DNA of 62,516 nt, from the NCBI RefSeq assembly GCF_029076845.1, contig NZ_JARESE010000085.1, positions 1 to 62,516 of the forward strand, in the 5' to 3' direction. Under the pieces are notes generated by a model. That model had not been told where the DNA came from. It did no database searches and saw only the letters and a list, made by a program, of their open reading frames with translations. This document shows, in pieces, positions 8,369 to 16,766 of the stretch. Made by a program: the position numbers and the translations under genes. The stretch is from Novosphingobium album (ex Liu et al. 2023). GTDB taxonomy: Bacteria > Pseudomonadota > Alphaproteobacteria > Sphingomonadales > Sphingomonadaceae. The first letter of the stretch is position 1. Each line of letters begins with the position of its first letter.

Positions 8369-8413
8369 CTACGAATCTGAGGGTCGGACGTTCGAATCGT
8401 TCCGGGCGCGCCA
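8369..8413 (+). other. attR: 3' half of a tRNA-Arg(ACG) gene left by integration
   Basis: The segment reads as tRNA from the anticodon loop onward: loop CTACGAA (8369-8375, anticodon ACG), anticodon stem 3' strand TCTGA, variable loop GGGTC, T-stem GGACG, T-loop TTCGAAT, T-stem CGTTC, acceptor strand CGGGCGC, discriminator G and CCA (8411-8413). The sequence to its left cannot form the 5' half: ATGGA pairs poorly with TCTGA, and there is no D-arm or matching acceptor strand. This is what an integrated element leaves at the end distal to the intact tRNA. The exact crossover base is unknown. Confidence 0.85.
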
Positions 8414-8437
8414 TTCATTCCAGATCGCGAATACCAG

Positions 8438-8470
8438 GCGCCGCCGCCTCCATTGGGGAGGCGGCGGCGC
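8438..8470. terminator. Hairpin downstream of the tRNA remnant
   Basis: A perfect 14-bp stem (8438-8451 and 8457-8470) with loop ATTGG, just after the tRNA 3' end. It was probably the terminator of the original tRNA-Arg gene. There is no T run, so its strength is uncertain. Confidence 0.55.
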
Positions 8471-8493
8471 GGGTGTCTGCGGGACAGGAAGAG

Positions 8494-8515
8494 AGCCCGC
8501 CTATGCCGGCGGGCT
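8494..8515 (-). terminator. Hairpin downstream of the TetR gene
   Basis: AGCCCGCC and GGCGGGCT form an 8-bp stem around TATGCC. On the minus strand it is followed by CTCTTCC. It lies 41 bases after the stop of the leftward tetR-type gene. Confidence 0.45.
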
Positions 8516-8555
8516 GCAGGGCCGTGATGGCGCCTGCGTCACCGCCGCTATGCTG

Positions 8556-9236
8556 TCAGGACGTAGGGTCCGGGGTTTCGCCCGGTTGCAGCCCGTTCAG
8601 GAAGTTGCGCACGATCAGCGCGACGAAGGCCTGCTTGTCTTCCTCGTGCGGCCGGTCGAGCACGTATTTGCGCATCAGCCAGAAGATCAGTGACGAATAG
8701 AGGTGCCAGCCCAGTTCCTGCCGGAGCGAGGGCGTGGTGGCGATGGAGTGGCCGTATTCTTCTTCCACCGCGCCGATGATGCGGTCCATGGCGGCGGCGA
8801 CGTGGCCGGTGAGCAGGCGCTTGTTCTCGATAGTAATGTGGCCCAGGCCCGCGTAGAGGCCGATGCGCACCCAGCGCGGATTGTCCACCGCTTCCAGATA
8901 GGCAAGCAGGAAATCCTCGATCCGCCGGGCCAGCGGGCGCCCGCGATCCTCCAGCGAATCCCCCCAGACGCGCGCCCATAGCTGCAAGTGCACATGATCG
9001 TAGACCGCCTCGATCAGTGTCAGCTTGGTGGGGAAATAGCGGAAGATCAGGCTGTGCGAGATGCCGATGCGCTGCGCCAGGTCGGTCATCTGCGCGTCGA
9101 AGCCGAATTCGGCGAAGAAGTCCGCCGCCGCTTCCAGGATCAGGTGCCGCCGCTGCTCGGGCGAAAGCCGCCGCCGGCCGGCGGTGACACTGGCGGTTGC
9201 GGCATTAGCGGGGGTGTGGCCATCGGATGCGTTCAC
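8556..9236 (-). CDS. TetR/AcrR-family transcriptional regulator
   Basis: A 226-residue regulator. The N-terminal DNA-binding domain contains the helix-turn-helix MTDLAQRIGISHSLIFRYF (about residues 50-68). The rest is a helical ligand-binding domain of usual length. It is divergent from the TonB receptor gene. The intergenic region holds the first copy of the tandem ATTC-N8-GAAT operator described below, so this protein is one of two candidates for the regulator of the whole catabolic island. The inducer may be a CoA thioester or the substrate itself. Confidence 0.88.
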   Translation of the reverse strand: MNASDGHTPANAATASVTAGRRRLSPEQRRHLILEAAADFFAEFGFDAQMTDLAQRIGISHSLIFRYFPTKLTLIEAVYDHVHLQLWARVWGDSLEDRGRPLARRIEDFLLAYLEAVDNPRWVRIGLYAGLGHITIENKRLLTGHVAAAMDRIIGAVEEEYGHSIATTPSLRQELGWHLYSSLIFWLMRKYVLDRPHEEDKQAFVALIVRNFLNGLQPGETPDPTS

Positions 9237-9300
9237 TTCGCCAGCCTAGACCAGTTTGCGCGGGCAGCGCAAATCGGCGGTTCGTCCACCCGCTCAGGAA

Positions 9301-9335
9301 ATTCTGATTTAGGAACAGAAAACTCTATACGGAAT
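9301..9335. promoter_or_regulatory. Tandem operator site A (upstream of the TonB receptor)
   Basis: Two 16-bp half-symmetric boxes start 19 bases apart: ATTC-N8-GAAC (9301-9316) and AAAC-N8-GAAT (9320-9335). The layout equals that of sites B-F. The -35 and -10 slots that work at sites D and E are only weakly filled here (TCGTCA at 9340, TGAATG at 9363). Confidence 0.55.
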
Positions 9336-9524
9336 AGATTCGTCATGCTACGCCGGCACTGTTGAATGGGTGCTCATCAATTTCAACGGCTGGTCGAGCG
9401 CCCGGTCCAACCGCGAAACCGCCAATAAGATATCTGGAAGTTTGGGATCAAAGGGCAGGTACCATGAAGTGGCCGCATTCGGGTCGCGGCTGTCCTTAGA
9501 ACGATAAAAGGGGAGAGGACTGTG

Positions 9525-11723
9525 ATGAAGATGAGAACCGGGCTTGCGTCCATGATGGCGATCGCCGTGGCGACGCTGGCCGCGCAGGCACGCGCCGAGA
9601 CGAACGACGCGGCCGCCGATCAGCCGGCAGCGGCGCCGCAGGCGGTTTCCGCCGATGCCCCGGCGGCCGGCGGAGGGGGCGACATCGTCGTCACCGCGCA
9701 GCGCCGGTCCGAGCAGCTGGGCGACGTGCCCGCGACGATCAACGTCACCTCGGCGGATTCGCTGGCATCGGCCAATATCACCAACTCGCTCGAATTCGGC
9801 CAGCTCGTGCCGGCGGTGCAGGTGGTCTCGCTGGGCAGCTATTCGCAGCCGGCGATCCGCGGCGTGACCACGCAAGTGGTGGGCGTGGGCAATCCCGCCA
9901 ACGTCGCGCTCTATATCGATGGCATCTACATCACCGCGCAGGACGCCTATAACTTCGACTTTCTCGGGATAGAACGGATCGAGACGCTGAAGGGGCCGCA
10001 AGGCACGCTCTATGGGCGCAACGCCACGGGTGGCGCGATCCTGGTGACGACCAAGAAGCCCTCGTTCGACTGGGGCGGCAATGCCACCGTCAGCTATGGC
10101 AATCTCGATACCCGGCTGGCCAAGGGCTATCTCACCGGGCCGATCACCGATGACATCGCCTTCAACGTCTCGGCGATGTACAAGGCCGATGACGGTTACT
10201 ACACCAACATCACCACCGGCAACGACAAGGCCGGCAAGAACCGCACTTTCGCGGTGCGCGGCAAAGTGCTGATCAAGCCCGGCGACAATGCCGAGATCCA
10301 GATCGGCGCCGACTACAGCTATTTCAACAATCCGATCGGCTGGCTGCCGCAGCCCTACAAGGGCAACAGCGTGGCCGTGGGCGTGCCCGGCTATACGATC
10401 GCGACCAAGCCTTACGAAACCTCGCTGACGTTCGACCCGACGTATCACAACAAGCAGGGCGGCGCTTTCATCCGGGGCGATTTCGATCTGGGCGGCGTCG
10501 ATCTGGTCAGCCTCAGCAGCTATCGCAAGATCACCTCGGTCGCGGATTCGGACACCGACTACAGCCCGCTGCCGACCAATCGCAACATCCGCTATGCTTC
10601 CGAAGAATCGATGAGCCAGGAATTCAACCTGTCCTCCCAATCGGACGGGCCGCTGTCGTGGATCGTCGGCGCGATGGCCGCGTCCGAGGATTCGCGCAAC
10701 AATCCGGTGATCGCCAATGGCTCGGTCAATGTGCGCAACAAGGTCAAGAGCACGGCCTATTCCGCGTTCGGCGAGCTGACTTATGCGATAACGCCGCAGC
10801 TCGAAGGCGTGGTCGGCGCGCGTTACAGCTATGAACGCAAGCAGCTTCGCGGCACCTTCGGCGCGCCGAACAAGGCGCCGGTCGCCGGCCGCAAGAAGTG
10901 GCAGGCGCTGACGCCGCGCATCGCGCTGCGCTACAGCCCCAACCCGGACGTGAACATCTATGCGTCCTACAACAAGGGCTTCAAGTCGGGCGGTTACAAC
11001 ACCAACAATTCCAATTCGACCAACAGCCTGGGCGAAGTGGTGCCGTTCGATCAGGAAAAGATCGATTCCTATGAAGTGGGCACGAAGCTGCGGCTCTCGT
11101 CCTTCGCCTCGCTCGACCTTTCGGCCTATTACAGCAATTACAAGGACAGCCAGGTCGCCGCGTCGATCACCACCGCCGGGATCAGCGCGACGCAAGTGCT
11201 GAACGCCGCATCGGCGCGCATCTATGGTGTCGAGGGCGAATTGCGCCTGCGGCCGGCGCCCGGCCTGACCGCGCAGATCGGCATGGCCTATACGCACGAT
11301 CGCTACACCGATTTCCCCAACGCGCTGATCACCGCGCCCAAGCCCGCTGGCAACGGCAATACCCAGGCGCCGGGGGACGCGAGCGGCAACCGCCTGATCC
11401 GCATCCCCGATTTCACCGCCAGCATCGCCGCGCAGTATGAGCGCGATATCGGGCCGGGAAAGATCTACCTTTCGGGCAACGCCTTCTTCTCGTCGGGCTT
11501 CTATGGCGATTTCGGCAACCGGCTGAAGCAGCCGTCCTATCAGGTGTTCAACGCCCAGATCGGCTTCGGGCCTTCCAGCGAGAGCTTCAAGATCAGCGCT
11601 TTCGCCAAGAACATCGGCGATCAGAAATACGCGCTGGTGCTGCGTGACGCCGGGTTGAGCGGTGACGTGACGCTGCTGGCGCCGCCGCGCACCTATGGCG
11701 TGATCGTGGACGTCAACTTCTGA
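9525..11723 (+). CDS. TonB-dependent outer-membrane receptor
   Basis: About 732 residues. A signal peptide (MKMRTGLASMMAIAVATLAA, cut near ARA) precedes a low-complexity linker and the TonB-box-like DIVVTAQRR. The plug domain contains IERIETLKGPQGTLYGRNAT, the sphingomonad-type plug motif, followed by a 22-strand barrel ending in an aromatic-terminated strand (GVIVDVNF). It should import a scarce or bulky substrate across the outer membrane. ATG 9525 is chosen because GGGGAGAGG (9511-9519) fits it better than GTG 9522. The next gene starts inside its stop codon region, so receptor and cupins form one operon. Confidence 0.92.
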   Translation: MKMRTGLASMMAIAVATLAAQARAETNDAAADQPAAAPQAVSADAPAAGGGGDIVVTAQRRSEQLGDVPATINVTSADSLASANITNSLEFGQLVPAVQVVSLGSYSQPAIRGVTTQVVGVGNPANVALYIDGIYITAQDAYNFDFLGIERIETLKGPQGTLYGRNATGGAILVTTKKPSFDWGGNATVSYGNLDTRLAKGYLTGPITDDIAFNVSAMYKADDGYYTNITTGNDKAGKNRTFAVRGKVLIKPGDNAEIQIGADYSYFNNPIGWLPQPYKGNSVAVGVPGYTIATKPYETSLTFDPTYHNKQGGAFIRGDFDLGGVDLVSLSSYRKITSVADSDTDYSPLPTNRNIRYASEESMSQEFNLSSQSDGPLSWIVGAMAASEDSRNNPVIANGSVNVRNKVKSTAYSAFGELTYAITPQLEGVVGARYSYERKQLRGTFGAPNKAPVAGRKKWQALTPRIALRYSPNPDVNIYASYNKGFKSGGYNTNNSNSTNSLGEVVPFDQEKIDSYEVGTKLRLSSFASLDLSAYYSNYKDSQVAASITTAGISATQVLNAASARIYGVEGELRLRPAPGLTAQIGMAYTHDRYTDFPNALITAPKPAGNGNTQAPGDASGNRLIRIPDFTASIAAQYERDIGPGKIYLSGNAFFSSGFYGDFGNRLKQPSYQVFNAQIGFGPSSESFKISAFAKNIGDQKYALVLRDAGLSGDVTLLAPPRTYGVIVDVNF

Positions 11724-12640
11724 TGGCACGGCCGGCGGGCGCGGGTGCCTGCCGGCCGGACCCGGCGAGGCTGAAGATGGGCAAGGTTGTGACGGCGCGG
11801 ATCGGCGCGACCCCGCCGGGGGAATTCCCGGCCCTGGCCGGCATCCGCGCGCAAGGCGCGCTGCGCAGCGAAGCGGTGATCGGCGGGCCGGACCGCCCCT
11901 TGGCCCTGTGGGTGCATCGTATGCCCGATGGGGCCTCGATCGCGCTGGCCGATGCGCCGGTGGATCACCTGTTCTTCGTGCTGGACGGCGCGCTCGACAG
12001 TGCCGCGCAAAACGACGCCGCCTGGATCGCGCGGGGCGGCAGCGCGCTGGTCGCGCATGGGGCCAAGGCGCTGCTGCGCGCGGTGGGCGGCGCGACGATT
12101 GCCCATTTCCACCGGCGCCAGGATCATCCGGTCCGCCCCGCCGGGCCGGGCGGCACGGCCGGCTTCGTACCCGACGGTTCGCCCCAGGGCTGGGACCAGC
12201 GCACGGGGATGCTTTACCGCATCTTCCACGATTCCCGCGATCCGGCGTCCGACGCGTGGTTCCACCGCACCGATTTTCCCGAAGGGCACAAGGGCGTGCC
12301 GCACTTGCACACCACGGACGAGATCATCCTGGTGCTGGATGGCGAGATGCGCGTGGGCACGCGCAGCCATCCGGCCGGCACGGCGCTCGCGATCGATGCG
12401 AACACCGTCTATTCCTTCGCGGCGGGCTCGCCCTCGCTGGCCTTCGTCAATTTCCGCGCCGAGCACAGCGAACGCATCGGCGTGACGCGCCAGGGCCGCA
12501 CGCCGCCGATGGAGGAAGCCGATTTCCTGCGCTCGCTGCCGCCCGCTCCACCCGGAGGATGGGCCGCCCTGCGCGCGCCCACCGCGCAAGAACGGGCCGG
12601 CGATGGCGGCGCCCATTACCTCGACGTGGCCGGTCCCTGA
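11723..12640 (+). CDS. Two-domain cupin protein
   Basis: Up to 305 residues with two beta-barrel cupin domains. The C-terminal one keeps metal-ligand pattern residues (PHLHTTDEIILVLDGEM: His-x-His and Glu). The N-terminal one (DHLFFVLDGALDSAAQNDAA) has lost most ligands. The listed ATG overlaps the receptor stop by one base; ATG 11777 (MGKVVTARIGATPPGEF) is an alternative start without the low-complexity N terminus. A dioxygenase, isomerase or sensor role is possible, and the substrate is unknown. It lies between a receptor and a second cupin. Confidence 0.7.
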   Translation: MARPAGAGACRPDPARLKMGKVVTARIGATPPGEFPALAGIRAQGALRSEAVIGGPDRPLALWVHRMPDGASIALADAPVDHLFFVLDGALDSAAQNDAAWIARGGSALVAHGAKALLRAVGGATIAHFHRRQDHPVRPAGPGGTAGFVPDGSPQGWDQRTGMLYRIFHDSRDPASDAWFHRTDFPEGHKGVPHLHTTDEIILVLDGEMRVGTRSHPAGTALAIDANTVYSFAAGSPSLAFVNFRAEHSERIGVTRQGRTPPMEEADFLRSLPPAPPGGWAALRAPTAQERAGDGGAHYLDVAGP

Positions 12641-12669
12641 CCGGGGCGATTTGCAGCAAGGAGAGCGAG

Positions 12670-13080
12670 ATGTCCGAAACATTTCTGGTCAACGAACAGG
12701 ACCGGCCCAATCTCAACCAGGATGGGCCTGACGGAAAGCGGCACATACCCGGCGTCGCCAATGCGCCGCGCGTGCTGAGCCAGCCCAACACGATCACCAA
12801 GTTCCTCGGCCGGCTCGACGGCGAGGGCGAGGGGCCCTGGGTGTTCTACAAGGTGCAGAAGAAGGGCGATGTCGTGCCCTTCCATCGCCATTCGGCCAAT
12901 CGCACCGAATTCGTCATCGAAGGCACGATCGAATGGCGCGAGAAGGGCAAGCAGCCCAGCGTCTATGGCGCGGGCACGCTCAGCTATGTCGAGGCCGGCG
13001 TGCTCTATGGCTACGAAGTGCTGGAGGATGCCAGGATCCTGATCATCTTCGACAAGGCGCCGGGCTTCAACGCGAATTGA
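12670..13080 (+). CDS. Small single-domain cupin protein
   Basis: A 136-residue protein starting at ATG 12670 after AAGGAGAG. The cupin core has metal-ligand candidates in VVPFHRHSANRTEFVIEGTI (His-x-His and Glu). It resembles one-domain cupins that bind Fe or Mn, but a specific enzyme cannot be assigned. It is the third gene of the receptor-cupin-cupin operon and is followed by the convergent ferredoxin gene. Confidence 0.75.
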   Translation: MSETFLVNEQDRPNLNQDGPDGKRHIPGVANAPRVLSQPNTITKFLGRLDGEGEGPWVFYKVQKKGDVVPFHRHSANRTEFVIEGTIEWREKGKQPSVYGAGTLSYVEAGVLYGYEVLEDARILIIFDKAPGFNAN

Positions 13081-13099
13081 GGCCCGGCCCATGCGGCGG

Positions 13100-13420
13100 C
13101 TAGGACTGCGTTTCGGGCATGGTCACGACCAGGCCGTCAAGCTCGGGCGTCACCTCGATCTGGCAGGAAAGCCGCGATTGGGGCCGCACGTCCTGCGCGA
13201 AGCCCAGCAGGTCTTCCTCGATCTCGGCGCGCTGGCCAAGCAATTGCATCCAGCCTGCATCGACATAGACGTGGCACGTCGCGCAGGCGCAGCCGCCGCC
13301 GCAATCGCCGTCGATCCCCGGAATGCCGTTGTCGACCGCGCCGCGCATCACCGAGGTGCCCGGCTCGACCTCCACCTGGTGCGCGGTGCCGTTGAATTCG
13401 ATGTAAGTGATCCTGGCCAT
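13100..13420 (-). CDS. 2Fe-2S ferredoxin, putidaredoxin type
   Basis: A 106-residue ferredoxin. The cluster ligands C40, C46, C49 and C86 give the spacing C-x5-C-x2-C-x36-C of the putidaredoxin/adrenodoxin class, with an extra Cys at 44. Such ferredoxins pass electrons from a reductase to cytochrome P450 or some other oxygenases in the cytoplasm. The frame stays open upstream, but ATG 13420 gives the correct family N terminus (MARITYIEFNG). No P450, Rieske oxygenase or ferredoxin reductase is in the window, so its partner must be elsewhere. Confidence 0.92.
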   Translation of the reverse strand: MARITYIEFNGTAHQVEVEPGTSVMRGAVDNGIPGIDGDCGGGCACATCHVYVDAGWMQLLGQRAEIEEDLLGFAQDVRPQSRLSCQIEVTPELDGLVVTMPETQS

Positions 13421-13469
13421 TTTCGTCCTCTTCGCGGGGTGCCGGGCGAATGTGCCGGCTTGCGAAATC

Positions 13470-13504
13470 ATTCGTATTACAGATTGACGTTCTGTCAATA
13501 GAAT
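13470..13504. promoter_or_regulatory. Tandem operator site B (between ferredoxin and MFS genes)
   Basis: ATTC-N8-GATT (13470-13485) and GTTC-N8-GAAT (13489-13504) are 19 bases apart. The second box is followed by GAAA, as GAAT is followed by GAAG or GAAT at sites D and E. An inner ATTGAC/GTCAAT dyad (13483-13499) overlaps both boxes. No clear -35/-10 pair follows, so which of the two divergent genes is controlled is open. Confidence 0.6.
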
Positions 13505-13576
13505 GAAATGATCCAGTCCAGGTGCTGTGGAGCCGCCGCTTCGAGAATGGCGAAAAACGAAAGGCCTTGAGGAGAG

Positions 13577-14929
13577 ATGACCGTGATTCATAGCCCCGTG
13601 CCCCATGCGGCGGGCGGCCGGCGCCAAGGCTGGTCCTGGGCCGGGCTCTATCCCTGGTATGTCACGCTGCTGCTGTCGTTCACGCACCTGATGTCGCTGG
13701 TCGATCGCCATCTGCTGGGTGTGGTGCTGGTGGACGTGAAGGCCGAGCTGCAATTGAGCGACACCCAGCTCGGGCTGCTTTACGGCAGCGGCTTTGCCCT
13801 GCTCTACAGCGTGATCAGCCTGCCGCTGGGCCAGCTTGCCGATCGGGTGAACCGCAAGAACCTGATCGCGGCCGGCCTTTCGCTGTGGACTTTCGCCACG
13901 GTCGTCACCGCTTTTTCGACCTCGTTCGAAAGCTTCTTCCTGCTGCGGATGCTGGTGGGCATTGGCGAGGCCTGCCTGGTGCCGGCGGGCATGTCGCTGC
14001 TGATGGCGATCATGCCGGGCCACCTGATCGCGCGCGCGACCGCGATCTTCGCGACCGGCGGCGGGCAGGGGCGGGCGGCGGCGCTGCTGATCGGCGGCCC
14101 GCTGCTGACCGCTTTCGCGGCCATGGGCGGGATCACCCTGCTGGGCGAGCACCTTTCGCCCTGGCGCGGCGTGTTCCTGCTGGCGGGGCTGCCGGGGCTG
14201 CCGCTGGTGGTGCTGCTGCTTCTGCTCAAGGAGCCCCGGCGCGGCGATCAGGCGCCGCAGTTGCGGATCATCGATACGCTGCGGGCGATGAAGCCCCGCG
14301 CGCGGGCCTATTTCTTCCACTTTTCCTCGTTCACCATGGTCGCGACGGTGATCTGGGCGCTTTCGGCCTGGGCGCTGAGCCTGTTCGTGCGCGAGCACGG
14401 CTTGAGCGCCGCGCAGGCCGGGCTGGTGCTGGGCACCGTGGCGGTGGTGACGGGCCCCACCGGCAACCTGCTGGGCGGCTGGCTGCTCGACCGGCTGACG
14501 CTGATGGGCGTGCGCGGCGGGCCGCCGCTGCTGGTGGGGGCGGTGCTGTGGCTGGGCATTCCGCCGGCGCTGCTGTTCTGCCTGGCCGGCGACGTGCGCC
14601 TGGCCATCGCCGGCTATGCCACGCTGCAATTCGTCATGGCCTTCGCCAACGCGCCGGGCTGGATGGGCACGCAATTGCTGTCTCCGCCCGAGAATCGCGG
14701 CATCGTCATGGCGCTGTTCGTGGCTTGCTACACCAGCATCTCGATCGGCATCGGCCCGGTGATCGTCGGCCTGCTGTCCGATCATGTGTTCACCGGGCAG
14801 GACAGCCTGGGCGGCGGACTGCTGACCACGCTGATCTTCGTGGCGGTGCTGGGCGGCACGCTGGCGCTGGTCGGCCGCCGCACCTTCATCGCCATCGTCG
14901 GAGCGCCAGACCGCGGAGACGCGGCATGA
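13577..14929 (+). CDS. MFS transporter, spinster-like
   Basis: A 450-residue permease with 12 predicted membrane helices. The conserved loop between helices 2 and 3 reads LPLGQLADRVNRKNLIAAGL, and helix 1 contains SLVDRHLLGVVL. It most resembles spinster-like transporters for carboxylates or lipophilic acids. It is a clear paralogue of the MFS gene at 37551, with long identical blocks such as RMLVGIGEA and GIGPVIVG. It probably takes up or exports the island's substrate or an intermediate. Confidence 0.9.
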   Translation: MTVIHSPVPHAAGGRRQGWSWAGLYPWYVTLLLSFTHLMSLVDRHLLGVVLVDVKAELQLSDTQLGLLYGSGFALLYSVISLPLGQLADRVNRKNLIAAGLSLWTFATVVTAFSTSFESFFLLRMLVGIGEACLVPAGMSLLMAIMPGHLIARATAIFATGGGQGRAAALLIGGPLLTAFAAMGGITLLGEHLSPWRGVFLLAGLPGLPLVVLLLLLKEPRRGDQAPQLRIIDTLRAMKPRARAYFFHFSSFTMVATVIWALSAWALSLFVREHGLSAAQAGLVLGTVAVVTGPTGNLLGGWLLDRLTLMGVRGGPPLLVGAVLWLGIPPALLFCLAGDVRLAIAGYATLQFVMAFANAPGWMGTQLLSPPENRGIVMALFVACYTSISIGIGPVIVGLLSDHVFTGQDSLGGGLLTTLIFVAVLGGTLALVGRRTFIAIVGAPDRGDAA

Positions 14930-14947
14930 CCGGGGTGAGCGCCATCC

Positions 14948-14982
14948 ATTCGATAATCGGAATATCATACGATATTCAGAAT
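14948..14982 (+). promoter_or_regulatory. Tandem operator site C and promoter of the beta-oxidation operon
   Basis: ATTC-N8-GAAT (14948-14963) and ATAC-N8-GAAT (14967-14982) are 19 bases apart. Four bases further comes TTGCAT (14987-14992), then 17 bases, then CTAGTG. The arms ATACGAT/ATCGTAT (14967-14973 and 14981-14987) form another perfect dyad over the second box. The operon starts 62 bases after the second box. Confidence 0.62.
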
Positions 14983-15044
14983 CGTATTGCATCCCGGCGG
15001 CTCCGTGATCTAGTGGCAGTATATCTTTCTGACAGGAGAATAAA

Positions 15045-15830
15045 ATGAGCACGGGCGAGGCTGCTGTCCGCTGCGAGAAGATCGGTGCCGTCTGCTGCGT
15101 CACGCTCGATCGCCCGGACCAGATCAACGCGGTCAACGATGCCATCCGCCATGGCCTTCCGGCGATCCTGGCCGAGCAGGACCGCGATCCTGAGACGCGC
15201 GTGATCCTGCTGCGCGGCGAAGGCGCGCGCGGTTTCTGCGCCGGGGCCGACGTCAAGGAGGAGCGGGGCGGCGAAACCGCGCTGGAGGCGCACCGCCGGC
15301 TCAGCCTGGGGCCGTGGATCGAGGCGGTGGCGGCCGTGCGCAAGCCGGTGATCGCGGCGCTGCACGGCGCCTGCATGGGCGGCGGGCTGGAACTGGCGCT
15401 GGCCTGCGATATCCGCGTGGCCGCGCCCGATGCGCGCTTCGCCTTGCCCGAGGTCCGGCTGGGGCTGATCCCCGGCGGCGGCGGCACGCAGCGGCTGGTG
15501 CAGGTTCTGGGGCTGGGCCGCGCGCTCGACCTGCTGCTGACCGGCGACCGGATCGACGCGGCCGAAGCGCTGCGCATCGGCCTGGTGACGCGGCTCGCGC
15601 CCGATGGGGCCAGCCTGTTCGACGAGGCGATGCGGCTGTGCCAGGCGCTGGCCGCCGGATCGCCCAACGCGCTCGCCTTCGTCAAGGAAGCGGCGCTCGC
15701 CTCGGGCACGGGCGCTGCGGGCTATCGGCTCGAACGCGCGCTGTTCGGGCTGTTGCTGACCGGCGAGGACCGCGTCGAGGCGGCCGCCGCCTTCCGCGAG
15801 AAGCGCGCGGCGAGTTTCACCGGGCGCTGA
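15045..15830 (+). CDS. Enoyl-CoA hydratase
   Basis: A 261-residue crotonase. The oxyanion-hole segments FCAGADV and HGACMGGGLELA are present, as are both catalytic Glu positions (GGGLE and PEVRLGLIPGGGGTQRL). It should hydrate trans-2-enoyl-CoA to 3-hydroxyacyl-CoA. It is the first gene of an operon that encodes a full beta-oxidation turn. Its CoA-bound substrate is likely a fragment released by the upstream steps encoded elsewhere in the island. Confidence 0.92.
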   Translation: MSTGEAAVRCEKIGAVCCVTLDRPDQINAVNDAIRHGLPAILAEQDRDPETRVILLRGEGARGFCAGADVKEERGGETALEAHRRLSLGPWIEAVAAVRKPVIAALHGACMGGGLELALACDIRVAAPDARFALPEVRLGLIPGGGGTQRLVQVLGLGRALDLLLTGDRIDAAEALRIGLVTRLAPDGASLFDEAMRLCQALAAGSPNALAFVKEAALASGTGAAGYRLERALFGLLLTGEDRVEAAAAFREKRAASFTGR

Positions 15831-15860
15831 TCGGCGCTCTTACCTGACAGGATCGAAGGA

Positions 15861-16766
15861 ATGACGGAAGTGGGCAACAAGGTGGTTGTGGTCGGCGCGG
15901 GGCTGATGGGGCATGGCATTGCCCATGCCTTCGCCTCGGCCGGTCATCGCGTGACGCTGGTGGATATCGATGCCGCCGCGCTCGAGAAGGCGAAGGGCAA
16001 GATCGACGAGATCATCGCCGGCGGCATCAAGCTGGGCAAGGTGACGCTGGAAGCCGGCGAGGCGACGCGCGCAGCGCTTTCCACCTCCACCGCGCTGGCC
16101 GCCTCGGCCGAAGGCGCCGACCTGCTGATCGAGACGGCGACCGAGCTGCTGCCGGTCAAGCTCGACATCCTGCGCGAGGTCGATCCGGCGCTGCCGGCCC
16201 ATGCGATCATCGGCACGAACACCTCGGCGCTCAGCGTCACCGAGATCGCGGGCGCCTGCGCCGATCCCGCGCGCGTGGTGGGGATGCATTTCTTCAATCC
16301 GGTCCACAAGATGAAGCTGCTGGAACTGGTCGTCGGCCTGGCCACCTCGCCCGAGACGCTGGCCCGCGCGCGCGCCTATGGCGAGGCGGTGGGCAAGGCG
16401 GTGATCGCGGTCAACGATTCGCCCGGCCTCACCACCAGCCGCATGTCGGCGATGCTCGGCAACGAGGCCATGTGGATGCTGTCCGAAGGCGTGGCCAGCG
16501 CCGAGGATATCGACACCGCGCTGCGGCTGGGCTTCAACCACCCGATGGGCCCGCTGGAGCTGGGCGACCTGACCGGCTGGGATACCCGCCTGAAAGTGCT
16601 GCAATACCTGCACGGCGTGCTGGGTGACAAGTTCCGGCCCTGTCCGCTGATCCTCAAGATGGTCAAGGCCGGCCGCATCGGGCGCAAGGCCGGCGCGGGC
16701 GTCTATCGCTATGACGAGGAGGGGCGCAAGATCGCCGGCTCCGGGCTGAAGGGAAGCTATCTGTGA
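15861..16766 (+). CDS. 3-hydroxyacyl-CoA dehydrogenase (stand-alone, NAD-dependent)
   Basis: A 301-residue enzyme that oxidises 3-hydroxyacyl-CoA to 3-ketoacyl-CoA. The NAD-binding loop is GAGLMGHGIA near the start. NTSALSVTEIA and GMHFFNPVHKMKLLELV hold the catalytic His and the conserved Ser/Asn. The helical C-terminal domain contains NHPMGPLELGDLTG. Length matches stand-alone PaaH/HbdA types rather than the fused FadB. Its stop overlaps the thiolase start by four bases. Confidence 0.93.
   Translation: MTEVGNKVVVVGAGLMGHGIAHAFASAGHRVTLVDIDAAALEKAKGKIDEIIAGGIKLGKVTLEAGEATRAALSTSTALAASAEGADLLIETATELLPVKLDILREVDPALPAHAIIGTNTSALSVTEIAGACADPARVVGMHFFNPVHKMKLLELVVGLATSPETLARARAYGEAVGKAVIAVNDSPGLTTSRMSAMLGNEAMWMLSEGVASAEDIDTALRLGFNHPMGPLELGDLTGWDTRLKVLQYLHGVLGDKFRPCPLILKMVKAGRIGRKAGAGVYRYDEEGRKIAGSGLKGSYL

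Larger units (their letters stand above)
8211..8555. other. Integrase leader, attachment site and junction DNA
   Basis: A 345-base stretch without genes. From left to right it holds the integrase leader with its dyad, an A/T-rich segment (about 8270-8365, unlike the GC-rich flanks, probably element DNA), the tRNA remnant, the former tRNA terminator and a second hairpin near the end of the tetR gene. Nothing else was recognised. Confidence 0.6.

Noticed and set aside
8369..8413. Functional tRNA-Arg gene
   Set aside because: The 5' half (acceptor strand, D-arm and 5' anticodon stem) cannot be found upstream, so it is only a 3' remnant.
9348..11729. Open reading frame of 793 codons opposite the first TonB receptor
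   Set aside because: It is a shadow of GC-rich third positions: the product is Arg/Ala/His rich with no domain, and it covers the well-supported receptor gene.
13421..15709. N-terminal extension of the ferredoxin frame to 869 residues
   Set aside because: The upstream part is antisense to the MFS and hydratase genes and is low-complexity; ATG 13420 gives a normal ferredoxin.
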